From: Treponema sp.
GTDB taxonomy: Bacteria > Spirochaetota > Spirochaetia > Treponematales > Treponemataceae
NCBI GenBank assembly: GCA_024691105.1
Contig: JAILNY010000073.1
Location: 1-13,012, forward strand
DNA: 13,012 nucleotides
Direction: 5' to 3'
Shown: one piece after another, positions 8,141-13,012 of the stretch
Position numbering within the stretch: the stretch's first letter is position 1
Layout: every line of letters begins with the position of its first letter
Notes under the pieces: generated by a model
Seen by the model: the letters and a program-made list of their open reading frames with translations, nothing else
Told to the model about the DNA's origin: nothing
The model's database searches: none
Program-made: the position numbers and the translations under genes

Positions 8141-8155
8141 CGTTGGTTTATATGC

Positions 8156-8686
8156 TCAAGACTTGTGTGTGTAGTTTAGACAGAGTTGTTCTAACTGTTC
8201 AAAGTCTAATGTCACATTTAGAACGGCCTGTTTGTATTCTGACTCATTTTTCTGATTCTTTTTAGCATTGTATAGATTGTGAGCTGTCTTTTCGATTTTA
8301 GCGCTGTTTTGACGAATAAAGTATAACTCGTTATAGACTATTAATTTATATTTAAAATCTCCTTCATCGTTTAAATCAAAATTTATTATCTCGTGTTCCG
8401 GAACTGGTATCATGTTGTTGAATTTTAAACTTGCAAATAAATTTTTCTTGTCTTTTATATAGATTGTAGTTAAGGAGTCTTTTCTGATTGTGCCGTTTTC
8501 GGTGTAATCTTTTTGCTTTGGAGAGGACAATGGGACAAAATACTTGAAACCGTTTAATTCTTCAATTATGCCAATGTATTTTCGATGATAAGTGCGTTCG
8601 TTCTGTTTATTTGACATTACTCTGGGTTCTATTTTTCGTAAATACGAAATATATTCATCAGTAATGGCAACAAAATTATATGGCAT
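8156..8686 (-). CDS. toxN: ToxN/AbiQ-family type III toxin endoribonuclease
   Basis: Type III toxins are RNases that cleave mRNA and their own antitoxin RNA, and are held inactive by that RNA; several give phage defence by abortive infection. This 176-residue product has the family pattern FVAITDEYISYLRKIE at the start, KYIGIIEELNGFKYFVPLSSPK (about 36-57), SLKFNNMIPVP, and LYFIRQNSAKIEKTAHNLY (the long helix). S54, S55 and K57 of the PLSSPK loop correspond to the active-site region of ToxN. A longer frame to 8728 exists, but its first 14 codons are made from the upstream terminator. The ATG at 8686 has GGAG (8698-8695) 8 bases away and begins MPYNF. Upstream lie a terminator, tandem repeats and a promoter exactly as in known ToxIN loci. 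Confidence 0.9.
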   Translation of the reverse strand: MPYNFVAITDEYISYLRKIEPRVMSNKQNERTYHRKYIGIIEELNGFKYFVPLSSPKQKDYTENGTIRKDSLTTIYIKDKKNLFASLKFNNMIPVPEHEIINFDLNDEGDFKYKLIVYNELYFIRQNSAKIEKTAHNLYNAKKNQKNESEYKQAVLNVTLDFEQLEQLCLNYTHKS

Positions 8687-8701
8687 AAAGTGTTCTCCGA
8701 T

Positions 8702-8732
8702 AAAAAAAACGGCGAGGTACTTCCTCACCGTT
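8702..8732 (-). terminator. Attenuating terminator between toxI and toxN
   Basis: The minus strand carries AACGGTGAGG-AAGTA-CCTCGCCGTT, a 10-bp stem with one G-T pair and a 5-base loop, followed by T8 (8709-8702). It lies between the last antitoxin repeat and the toxin ribosome site. In known type III systems a terminator here keeps the RNA antitoxin in excess over the toxin mRNA by allowing only partial read-through. Confidence 0.9.
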
Positions 8733-8835
8733 ATAAGTCTCCAGTTAGGGGGCGGAGCTTCCCCAATTTACATCTCTGATTAGGGACAGAGCTATCCCAA
8801 TTTACTTCTCCAGTTAGGGACGGAGCTTTCCCACA
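8731..8835 (-). ncRNA. toxI: ToxI-type antitoxin RNA, three tandem pseudoknot repeats
   Basis: Three tandem units read leftward: 8832-8799, 8798-8765 and 8764 to about 8731. The first two are 34 nt and the last carries one extra C. Each has interleaved complementary segments: GGGA...CTCC...TCCC...GGAG. Stem 1 is GGGA/TCCC and stem 2 is CTCC/GGAG, an H-type pseudoknot. Changes are compensatory. Unit 2 has CTCT with AGAG, and unit 3 has GGGG with CCCC. Two units end in GTAAATT; the third runs into the terminator. The inferred start is about 8835. Roughly three repeats of 34-35 nt resembles lactococcal antiQ as I recall it (about 2.8 repeats of 35 nt). The RNA would be cut by ToxN into units that bind and inhibit it. 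Confidence 0.88.
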
Positions 8836-8841
8836 TCTAAA

Positions 8842-8870
8842 AATATATTATGAAAATGAGCCTGCGTCAA
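8842..8870 (-). promoter_or_regulatory. Sigma-70-type promoter of toxI-toxN
   Basis: On the minus strand, -35 TTGACG (8870-8865) and -10 TATATT (8847-8842) are 17 bases apart, nearly consensus. The predicted start, about 7 bases downstream, falls 2-3 bases before the first antitoxin repeat. The -35 is only 25 bases beyond the stop of the preceding membrane-protein gene, so the module has its own promoter but may also receive read-through from the upstream operon. Confidence 0.85.
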
Positions 8871-8895
8871 GTAAATATCTGTGAAACGCGGATTT

Positions 8896-9477
8896 TTAAA
8901 TCTGAATATACCTTTTTTCTGATTTTAGGGCATTATAAAATTTTTCAAGGTGTTTACTTAAACCTCTTGTTTTGGGCATATGGTCGTGCTTGATGCTTGA
9001 AATATCTTTAAACAGTTCTGGATCAGAATCAACTACTTTGTTCATATAAATCAATATTTTTACAACCCATGCTTCGTTTGTAGTCCACTCTTTGCGAATC
9101 TTGTTTCGAAGAAAAAAACTTGACTCACGGCACATCTCAAGTTCATAAAAGAAATCATTTAGCATTCTGCGCTGATAGTGGAGAATATCCTGAATATCAA
9201 TTTTGTTTTGAGATTGTGGTTGCAGTTTTTGGAAATCATTATTAAACCTTTCCTTATATTTTAGCGGGATTTGAGCTATGTCACAATCACAGTCATCATG
9301 AAAAAAGTTGATGACCCCTTGATAGGCATGAGCAAATTCTAAACTCATATATGCTGCCATTAATCCAGTGTAACGTTGATATTGCATTATCCGGTTCGGA
9401 ATGTAAATCGTAACAAAAAGAGTTATCGCCGATATAAAAGTTTGGATTATGTCATTAAGCGTAAAGTCTGAACACAT
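8896..9477 (-). CDS. Unrecognised membrane-anchored protein, last gene of the lipoprotein operon
   Basis: I do not recognise this 193-residue protein. It has one likely N-terminal membrane span (about 9-27, IIQTFISAITLFVTIYIP). A soluble, mainly alpha-helical remainder follows, with an acidic Asp/Cys patch (DDCDCD, about 61-66), clusters of aromatic and charged residues, and a basic tail. The arrangement, one anchor plus a helical cytoplasmic domain, resembles small membrane-anchored proteins common in defence islands, but that is only a resemblance. The ATG follows GGAG (9489-9486) at 8 bases. This site lies inside the end of the preceding gene, with a 2-base gap, indicating coupled translation. 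The toxI promoter begins 25 bases past its stop. Confidence 0.7.
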   Translation of the reverse strand: MCSDFTLNDIIQTFISAITLFVTIYIPNRIMQYQRYTGLMAAYMSLEFAHAYQGVINFFHDDCDCDIAQIPLKYKERFNNDFQKLQPQSQNKIDIQDILHYQRRMLNDFFYELEMCRESSFFLRNKIRKEWTTNEAWVVKILIYMNKVVDSDPELFKDISSIKHDHMPKTRGLSKHLEKFYNALKSEKRYIQI

Positions 9478-9479
9478 TG

Positions 9480-9875
9480 TTATATCTCCGTTATGGATGT
9501 CATATAAGTTTTCATTAAGTCGGCATAATTTTTTTCTGAAAGCTCTTTTGAAATTTCGGACGAATCATCATTTGCGTTTTCATTACTGCTGTCCTTGTTG
9601 TTTAATTTAAATCTGTTTAAAACCGCCTCTGTTGCTCTCAGTTTTTCAAGAGTAGTGCTTTGTCTGTTTTTTACCATAATAATTGTGTAACAAAATAAAT
9701 ATGCAATCGTTATGACTGTAAATGAGATTATAAAAGCAGTATTGTAAAAAAATAAATTGTCATTTTGAGGCTGTAATAGGTTTAATAAAACTGCTGATGT
9801 AATTAATGCAATATTTGAAACAAAATACATTGTCCCAAATAAGCTTATCGTAAAATGTGGAATGTTCGTTTTCAA
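9480..9875 (-). CDS. Unrecognised small two-span membrane protein
   Basis: No family is recognised. The 131-residue product has two hydrophobic spans (about 11-33, and about 42-66). The charged C-terminal half includes a coiled-coil-like stretch (TTLEKLRATEAVLNRF) and an Asn/Ser/Asp-rich linker (SSNENANDDSSE). The frame is open from a TTG at 9890. However, GGAGGG (9888-9883) lies within its first codons and is 7 bases from a second TTG at 9875, giving MKTNIPHF as the likely start. The lipoprotein gene stop is 21 bases upstream and the next gene starts 2 bases downstream. The two-span topology and co-translation with the next protein suggest a membrane pair. Confidence 0.68.
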   Translation of the reverse strand: MKTNIPHFTISLFGTMYFVSNIALITSAVLLNLLQPQNDNLFFYNTAFIISFTVITIAYLFCYTIIMVKNRQSTTLEKLRATEAVLNRFKLNNKDSSNENANDDSSEISKELSEKNYADLMKTYMTSITEI

Positions 9876-9896
9876 TTTCTTTCCCTCCAAAACAAA

Positions 9897-11906
9897 CTAT
9901 TCTTGATAGTCAACAATTTCCCACCCTCCTGGAATAGTGTTTTCTGGCCAGACAAAATCTTTTGTTTTAATAAAAGAACCTGTCGTATTTGTTTCGTTAA
10001 GCCAATAATCAACACAGCTTTCAAAAGAACATCCATCAACACTAGATGTTGCTAAGCATGTTATATTACAAATTTTCTCACAACCAACAAACATTCCTGT
10101 ATAGCAGTTTTCTACTAGGGTTGTTGCTGGAAGAGTGACAGAACTTTCAAGATTTGGACAGTCGGCGAACATTTGATAATAACATTGTTTTGTAAGTGTG
10201 GTTGCTGGAAGATTTGGAGCGCTTTTTAGCCTTTGGCAACCTTCAAACATTTGTCGGTAACAACTTTCTGTTAAAATGGTTGCAGGAAGATCTGGCGGAG
10301 TTTCTATATTTGTATGCATAAACATTGCCTCAAAACAGCTCTTTGCAAGTGTAGTAGCAGAAATGGAGCCAACTGAAGTTAAATTTCTGCAGCCAATGAA
10401 CATGCCATGGTAGCATTCCTCTTTTAAGGTTGTCGCTGGAAGGTCTGGAGAGCTTTCTAAACTTATACATCCACTAAACATTTCTTTGTAACAGTTCCTT
10501 TGCAAAATAGTTGCTGGAAGAGCAGGTGCTTCTTTTAGGCTTGTACACCCGCTGAACATTTCTTCATAAACTCCATCGGTAGTGTAAACAATTGGAAAAT
10601 TTGTTGCAGGAAGTTCCGGTGCACTTGCTAAGTTACTGCAGTTTGTGAACATTCTCTTGTAACATCCCTGTACCAACGTAGTTGCAGGGAGACTAACTGG
10701 AGGATTTATCAGACTTGTGCAATCTTCGAACATTCCAAGGTAACAATTAGTTGCCGAGTTTGTAGCGGGAAGTTCTGGGGCATTTCTTAAACTTGTACAA
10801 CCGTTAAACATATATGCGTAACAAGATGGTTTTACAGTCGTAGCCGGGAGTGCAGGCGGATTTGTCATACTAGTACAACCGTGAAACATGTTGTTATAGC
10901 AGGAAGTTTCTAATGTCATAGCCGGGAGCTCTGGCGCACTTGCTAACTTACTGCAGTTTTCGAACATTCTCTTGTAACATCCTAGTACCAACGTAGTTGC
11001 AGGGAGGGTTGGTGGATTTACTAGACTAGTACAATTATAGAACATATTTTCATAACAACTAGTTGCTAATGATGTAGCTGGAAGTTCTGGAGTTTTTGTT
11101 AAGCTTGTGCAATATTCAAACATGGATCTATAACAAGAATCAGCCATTGTTTTTTGAGGAAGTAGCAATTGCTCTCCTGGCTTGATATCGATAAGGTTAT
11201 TGCCATAAAAGAAACCCTGAAACTGTCCTCTGAGACAGGCTGGTGGATTATTATCATCGTAGTATCCATCGCTATTAATAAGACTCATCATGTCTCCGTA
11301 GATGTAACAAAATTTATCACACAATATTCTTGGTGAGACATAACTTTTGGATTGCCAATTATCACTATAAAAGCACAAAGTATTACCACTGTTTAAAATA
11401 AGTGTTCGTTTTTCGCCTTTTTCAATTGATTCAACAGTATCTCCTGTGAGTTTAAGAGTAACAGTGGTATTACTATTATTATCAAAAATGATTGTTGTTG
11501 TGTCATTTACAGCTTCTATTGTAAATGGTGTAAACTTTTTAAAAGTAGCAGATATACTTACATTTTGGGCCGGCATTACAAAAGTTTGCATTCTTCCTGT
11601 TCCTGTTGTTGAGATTATAGTCCCGTCTTCAGCAGTTACAGTTAATGATCTAAGCGCATATTGGTCATCTGGATTTATCTCAAGGTTAACAGAAGTGCCT
11701 TCTATGGCAGTTGTTGTGTTTGAAATAATCTGTCCGTTTTCATATTGACCTATGGCTATTGCTGATTCAATAGGGGCTGGAATATTTTCTGGCACTGGTT
11801 CTGCTGACACAGGTGCCGGTGGTGGAGCAGGTTGTTCGCATCCAATTAAAAATAATGTGAAAGCTAAAATCTGTATAAATCTCATCAGTTTGAGGAAATT
11901 CTTCAT
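9897..11906 (-). CDS. BspA-like leucine-rich-repeat surface lipoprotein with InlB-like domain
   Basis: A 669-residue exported lipoprotein. It has a signal peptide (1-22) with lipobox L-I-G-C (C23), then a Pro/Ala-rich stalk. A divergent InlB B-repeat/Flg_new-type domain follows (about 50-125, ending MPAQNVSISATFKK), then a beta-rich spacer. Fourteen 26-residue repeats of the form CYxxMFxxCxxLxxxPxLPATTL span about 254-623, with a Cys-rich cap and a closing IPGGWEIVD segment. Such repeats occur in treponemal and Bacteroidetes surface proteins that bind host or bacterial partners; the ligand here is unknown. The ATG follows GGAGG at 5 bases, the same leader (GGAGGTTTATATG) as the antiporter gene. 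It heads an operon with two small membrane proteins, diverging from an XRE regulator. Cys recurs in nearly every repeat. Confidence 0.87.
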   Translation of the reverse strand: MKNFLKLMRFIQILAFTLFLIGCEQPAPPPAPVSAEPVPENIPAPIESAIAIGQYENGQIISNTTTAIEGTSVNLEINPDDQYALRSLTVTAEDGTIISTTGTGRMQTFVMPAQNVSISATFKKFTPFTIEAVNDTTTIIFDNNSNTTVTLKLTGDTVESIEKGEKRTLILNSGNTLCFYSDNWQSKSYVSPRILCDKFCYIYGDMMSLINSDGYYDDNNPPACLRGQFQGFFYGNNLIDIKPGEQLLLPQKTMADSCYRSMFEYCTSLTKTPELPATSLATSCYENMFYNCTSLVNPPTLPATTLVLGCYKRMFENCSKLASAPELPAMTLETSCYNNMFHGCTSMTNPPALPATTVKPSCYAYMFNGCTSLRNAPELPATNSATNCYLGMFEDCTSLINPPVSLPATTLVQGCYKRMFTNCSNLASAPELPATNFPIVYTTDGVYEEMFSGCTSLKEAPALPATILQRNCYKEMFSGCISLESSPDLPATTLKEECYHGMFIGCRNLTSVGSISATTLAKSCFEAMFMHTNIETPPDLPATILTESCYRQMFEGCQRLKSAPNLPATTLTKQCYYQMFADCPNLESSVTLPATTLVENCYTGMFVGCEKICNITCLATSSVDGCSFESCVDYWLNETNTTGSFIKTKDFVWPENTIPGGWEIVDYQE
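10038..11147 (-). repeat. Fourteen tandem 78-bp LRR-coding repeats with a 315-bp higher-order duplication
   Basis: The 26-codon unit recurs 14 times. Units 2-3 and 6-7 are far more alike than other pairs: both encode LPATTLV(L/Q)GCYKRMF(E/T)NCS. At DNA level, the stretch from 10621 nearly repeats at 10936, an offset of 315 bp (four units plus one codon). This points to recent internal duplication and to possible repeat-number variation between strains. Confidence 0.85.
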
Positions 11907-12033
11907 ATAAACCTCCGTTTTTTTTAGTCTTAAAGCCTTATAAATGCAGATTGTGAAGCCTTAAAGACTACGTATATAAAACATATACCCTCTAAGACTC
12001 AGTGTCAAGGAAAATATAGCCTATACTATAAGC
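11907..12033. promoter_or_regulatory. Divergent operator/promoter region between the lipoprotein operon and the XRE gene
   Basis: Related half-sites recur: AGTCTTA (11926-11932), TAAAGACT (11962-11969) and TAAGACT (11993-11999). The first is the exact inverse of the third. AAGCCTTA is directly repeated at 11933-11940 and 11956-11963, making a near-palindrome AGTCTTAAAGCC / GCCTTAAAGACT (11926-11937 and 11958-11969). Plus-strand promoter candidates are TTGTGA (11951-11956) with TATATA (11973-11978, spacer 16), and TATACT (12022-12027) with a poor -35. The layout suggests that the XRE protein controls both directions; this is inference. Confidence 0.5.
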
Positions 12034-12357
12034 ATGGATGAAAGCTTTTTTGCAGACAGACTGCGGTTGTTAAGAAATGAGCGTAATATTTCTGCCCGGG
12101 AGATGAGTCTTGAGTTGGGACAGAATGAATCATATATTAATAAAATCGAAACAGGACAACGCTCGATTCCAATGTCAGCTTTTTTTAAGATTTGTGATTT
12201 TTTAAATATTTCACCAGCAGACTTTTTTGATGAAAAAATTAGGAATACACAGTCTAATTCAGATTCTTTTATAACCCTATATAAGCAGCTACCTCAAAAC
12301 TATGCCAATCACATTTATTCGGTTATGCAGGATTTAATTAAAGCATCAGGTATGTAA
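12034..12357 (+). CDS. XRE-family helix-turn-helix transcriptional regulator
   Basis: A 107-residue protein with an HTH_3 (Cro/C1-type) DNA-binding domain at about 7-62. The five-helix pattern is visible: LRLLRNERNISAREMSLELG, QNESYINKIETGQRSIP as recognition region, then FFKICDFLNISPADFF. The C-terminal ~40 residues (about 68-107) are polar and helical, probably for dimerisation. No Shine-Dalgarno lies upstream of the ATG. TATACT (12022-12027) places the expected transcript start on or next to the ATG, so the mRNA may be leaderless, as for phage repressors. It is transcribed away from the lipoprotein operon across repeated half-sites, so it is likely an autoregulated repressor of the cassette. 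Its stop lies 11 bases before the right 28-bp repeat. Confidence 0.88.
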   Translation: MDESFFADRLRLLRNERNISAREMSLELGQNESYINKIETGQRSIPMSAFFKICDFLNISPADFFDEKIRNTQSNSDSFITLYKQLPQNYANHIYSVMQDLIKASGM

Positions 12358-12368
12358 TTCGTCAAAAG

Positions 12369-12396
12369 TAAAAATGCCACCTCATGACGGGGTGGC
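12369..12396. repeat. Right 28-bp direct repeat
   Basis: Identical over 28 bases to 8113-8140. Identity ends abruptly on both sides: G against A on the left, T against C on the right. The two copies are 4,256 bp apart in the same orientation. Confidence 0.85.
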
Positions 12397-12404
12397 TTTT
12401 TTTT
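12370..12404. terminator. Bidirectional Rho-independent terminator between xre and the methyltransferase
   Basis: The hairpin GCCACCTC-ATGAC-GGGGTGGC (12376-12396) has A5 on its left and T8 on its right (12397-12404). It can therefore end plus-strand transcripts of the XRE gene and minus-strand transcripts of the methyltransferase, whose stop is 12 bases beyond the T-tract. Confidence 0.85.
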
Positions 12405-12415
12405 ATGCGCGGGTT

Positions 12416-13012
12416 TTAACGGCCGTTAAGTTTTTTATAGATTGCGGCAACTTCATCCGAGTAGATGTTTTTGTCACGGTAAATCACAAGCGGAGTTTCT
12501 ATAATGGCCGTGCAGTCTGCATCTTTAATCGCTTCGATTAAAATCATTGTAGGATTTTTTAGGCTGAACGGTTGTACAAAGCGGATTCTTTTTGACGCAA
12601 GATTGTATTTAGAAAAATACGTCATCATCTCCTGGAGTCGTTCCGGTCTGTGAATCATATAAAAACGGCCGTGCGGTTTTAAAAGATAAGAAGCGGCTTT
12701 GATTACATCTTCAAGATTGCAATAAACTTCCTGTCGCGCAATTGTTTTTGCGTCCGGAGTAGTGCCCGGCTTTTCGCTTGAGCGTGATTTTTTTTCGGGC
12801 GTTTTTTCAGACCGCACACCGGGATAATCTGCAGCCGGCGTGTAAACTGCATACGGTGGATTTGAAGTTACAACATTAAAACTCTGAGGCGCAAAAAGTG
12901 CTCTAACATTTTTAATGTCGCCGTGAACAATTTTTATTTTATCTTCGAGTAAATTTATCTGAACATTCTGGCGGGCAAGTTCTGCCTGTTCTTTTTGAAT
13001 TTCAAGCGCGGT
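12416..13012 (-). CDS. tRNA1(Val) (adenine37-N6)-methyltransferase-like protein, TrmN6/YabB family (5' end outside window)
   Basis: An AdoMet-dependent adenine-N6 methyltransferase, by family predicted to modify A37 of a tRNA. The frame is open through the window edge: 198 codons are visible and the N-terminal AdoMet-binding glycine loop is outside. Seen in order: EIQKEQAELARQNVQINLLEDKIKIVHGDI, then VVTSNPPYAVY with the NPPY catalytic motif (coding bases 12862-12851), ARQEVYCNLEDVIKAASYLLKPHGRFYMIHRPERL, and the PLVIYRDKNIYSDEVAAIYKKL tail typical of the family. A GTG at 12817 could be taken as a start, but it falls after NPPY and is internal. Between NPPY and ARQE lies a Lys/Ser/Pro-rich insert (about 20 extra residues, KTPEKKSRSSEKPGTTPDAK) that relatives lack. 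The tail is paralogous to the remnant at 7664-7768. Confidence 0.85.
   Translation of the reverse strand, partial: TALEIQKEQAELARQNVQINLLEDKIKIVHGDIKNVRALFAPQSFNVVTSNPPYAVYTPAADYPGVRSEKTPEKKSRSSEKPGTTPDAKTIARQEVYCNLEDVIKAASYLLKPHGRFYMIHRPERLQEMMTYFSKYNLASKRIRFVQPFSLKNPTMILIEAIKDADCTAIIETPLVIYRDKNIYSDEVAAIYKKLNGR

Larger units (their letters stand above)
8113..12396. mobile_element. Putative genomic island bounded by 28-bp direct repeats
   Basis: Perfect 28-base copies of a terminator hairpin (8113-8140 and 12369-12396) enclose 4.26 kb. The interior is visibly more AT-rich than the flanking metabolic genes. It carries a type III toxin-antitoxin module, a lipoprotein/membrane-protein operon and an XRE regulator. 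Outside the repeats are the RNase remnant (left) and a methyltransferase gene (right). Removing the segment would leave those two genes converging on a single terminator, a natural ancestral layout. No integrase or transposase is inside, so any mobility would need recombination in trans or homologous exchange. The alternative is that the hairpin is a dispersed terminator repeat and the flanking is accidental. Confidence 0.55.

Noticed and set aside
8113..8160. Integron attC-type recombination site for the 28-bp repeat
   Set aside because: No proper RYYYAAC/GTTRRRY core boxes frame the hairpin in both copies, and no integron integrase is present. It reads as an ordinary terminator stem.
8687..8728. 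Longer start for the toxin (MRKYLAVFFIGEHF extension)
   Set aside because: These codons come from the terminator stem and its T-tract. The downstream ATG has a correctly spaced GGAG.
8731..8832. Tandem repeats considered as a small CRISPR array
   Set aside because: Units are contiguous, without unique spacers, and form covarying pseudoknots under a dedicated promoter upstream of a ToxN gene.
8871..8902. Terminator at the end of the lipoprotein operon (GATTTTTAAATC palindrome)
   Set aside because: The stem is short and wholly A/T, overlaps the stop codon, and lacks a GC-rich hairpin with a T-tract.
9876..9890. TTG at 9890 as the start of the two-span membrane protein
   Set aside because: The GGAGGG site lies within the first codons of that frame and is correctly spaced only for the TTG at 9875.
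12416..12817. A separate 133-residue gene starting at a GTG at 12817
   Set aside because: The frame continues open to the window edge and includes the NPPY motif, so the GTG is internal to a longer methyltransferase.

Overview
The window reads as a piece of a gut-type Treponema (spirochaete) chromosome. This is an inference. It rests on moderate-to-low GC, strong Shine-Dalgarno sites, a cobalamin-dependent methionine synthase, a cytoplasmic GH120 xylan-sugar hydrolase, and a lipoprotein of CYxxMF/LPATTL leucine-rich repeats of a kind common in host-associated treponemes and Bacteroidetes. No rRNA, tRNA, CRISPR array, transposase or integrase is visible.

Bases 1-7667 are core metabolism. The tail of what is probably a separate MetH reactivation-domain protein is followed by metH (68-2614, without its own reactivation domain) and, one base later, by a histidine/aromatic amino-acid ammonia-lyase (2616-4190). 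The lyase keeps the MIO catalytic core but has a PAL/TAL-type Gln where histidine ammonia-lyases have Glu. It converges on and overlaps a CPA2-type Na+/H+ antiporter gene (4171-5430, minus). A divergent regulatory gap leads to a GH120 beta-xylosidase-like gene (5625-7667).

Bases 7664-8112 are a scar. The last 34 codons of a tRNA-modifying adenine methyltransferase (minus strand) are fused head to head with the last ~117 codons of a beta-CASP metallo-beta-lactamase RNase (plus strand). Both have lost their 5' parts at the same point. A longer, window-truncated paralogue of the methyltransferase lies at 12416-13012.

Bases 8113-12396 form an AT-rich accessory segment bounded by two perfect 28-bp direct repeats, each a terminator hairpin. 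Inside are: (i) a type III toxin-antitoxin module, made of a ToxN/AbiQ-like endoribonuclease, a promoter, three 34-35-nt repeats that fold as H-type pseudoknots with compensatory changes (ToxI RNA), and an attenuating terminator between RNA and toxin; (ii) a minus-strand operon of a large leucine-rich-repeat lipoprotein and two small unrecognised membrane proteins; (iii) a divergent XRE regulator with a probably leaderless start and repeated half-sites in the shared promoter region. The layout suggests a defence and surface cassette inserted between a convergent RNase/methylase gene pair and stabilised by the toxin-antitoxin module. The three-gene lipoprotein/membrane operon has no function I can name and is the best candidate for something undescribed.
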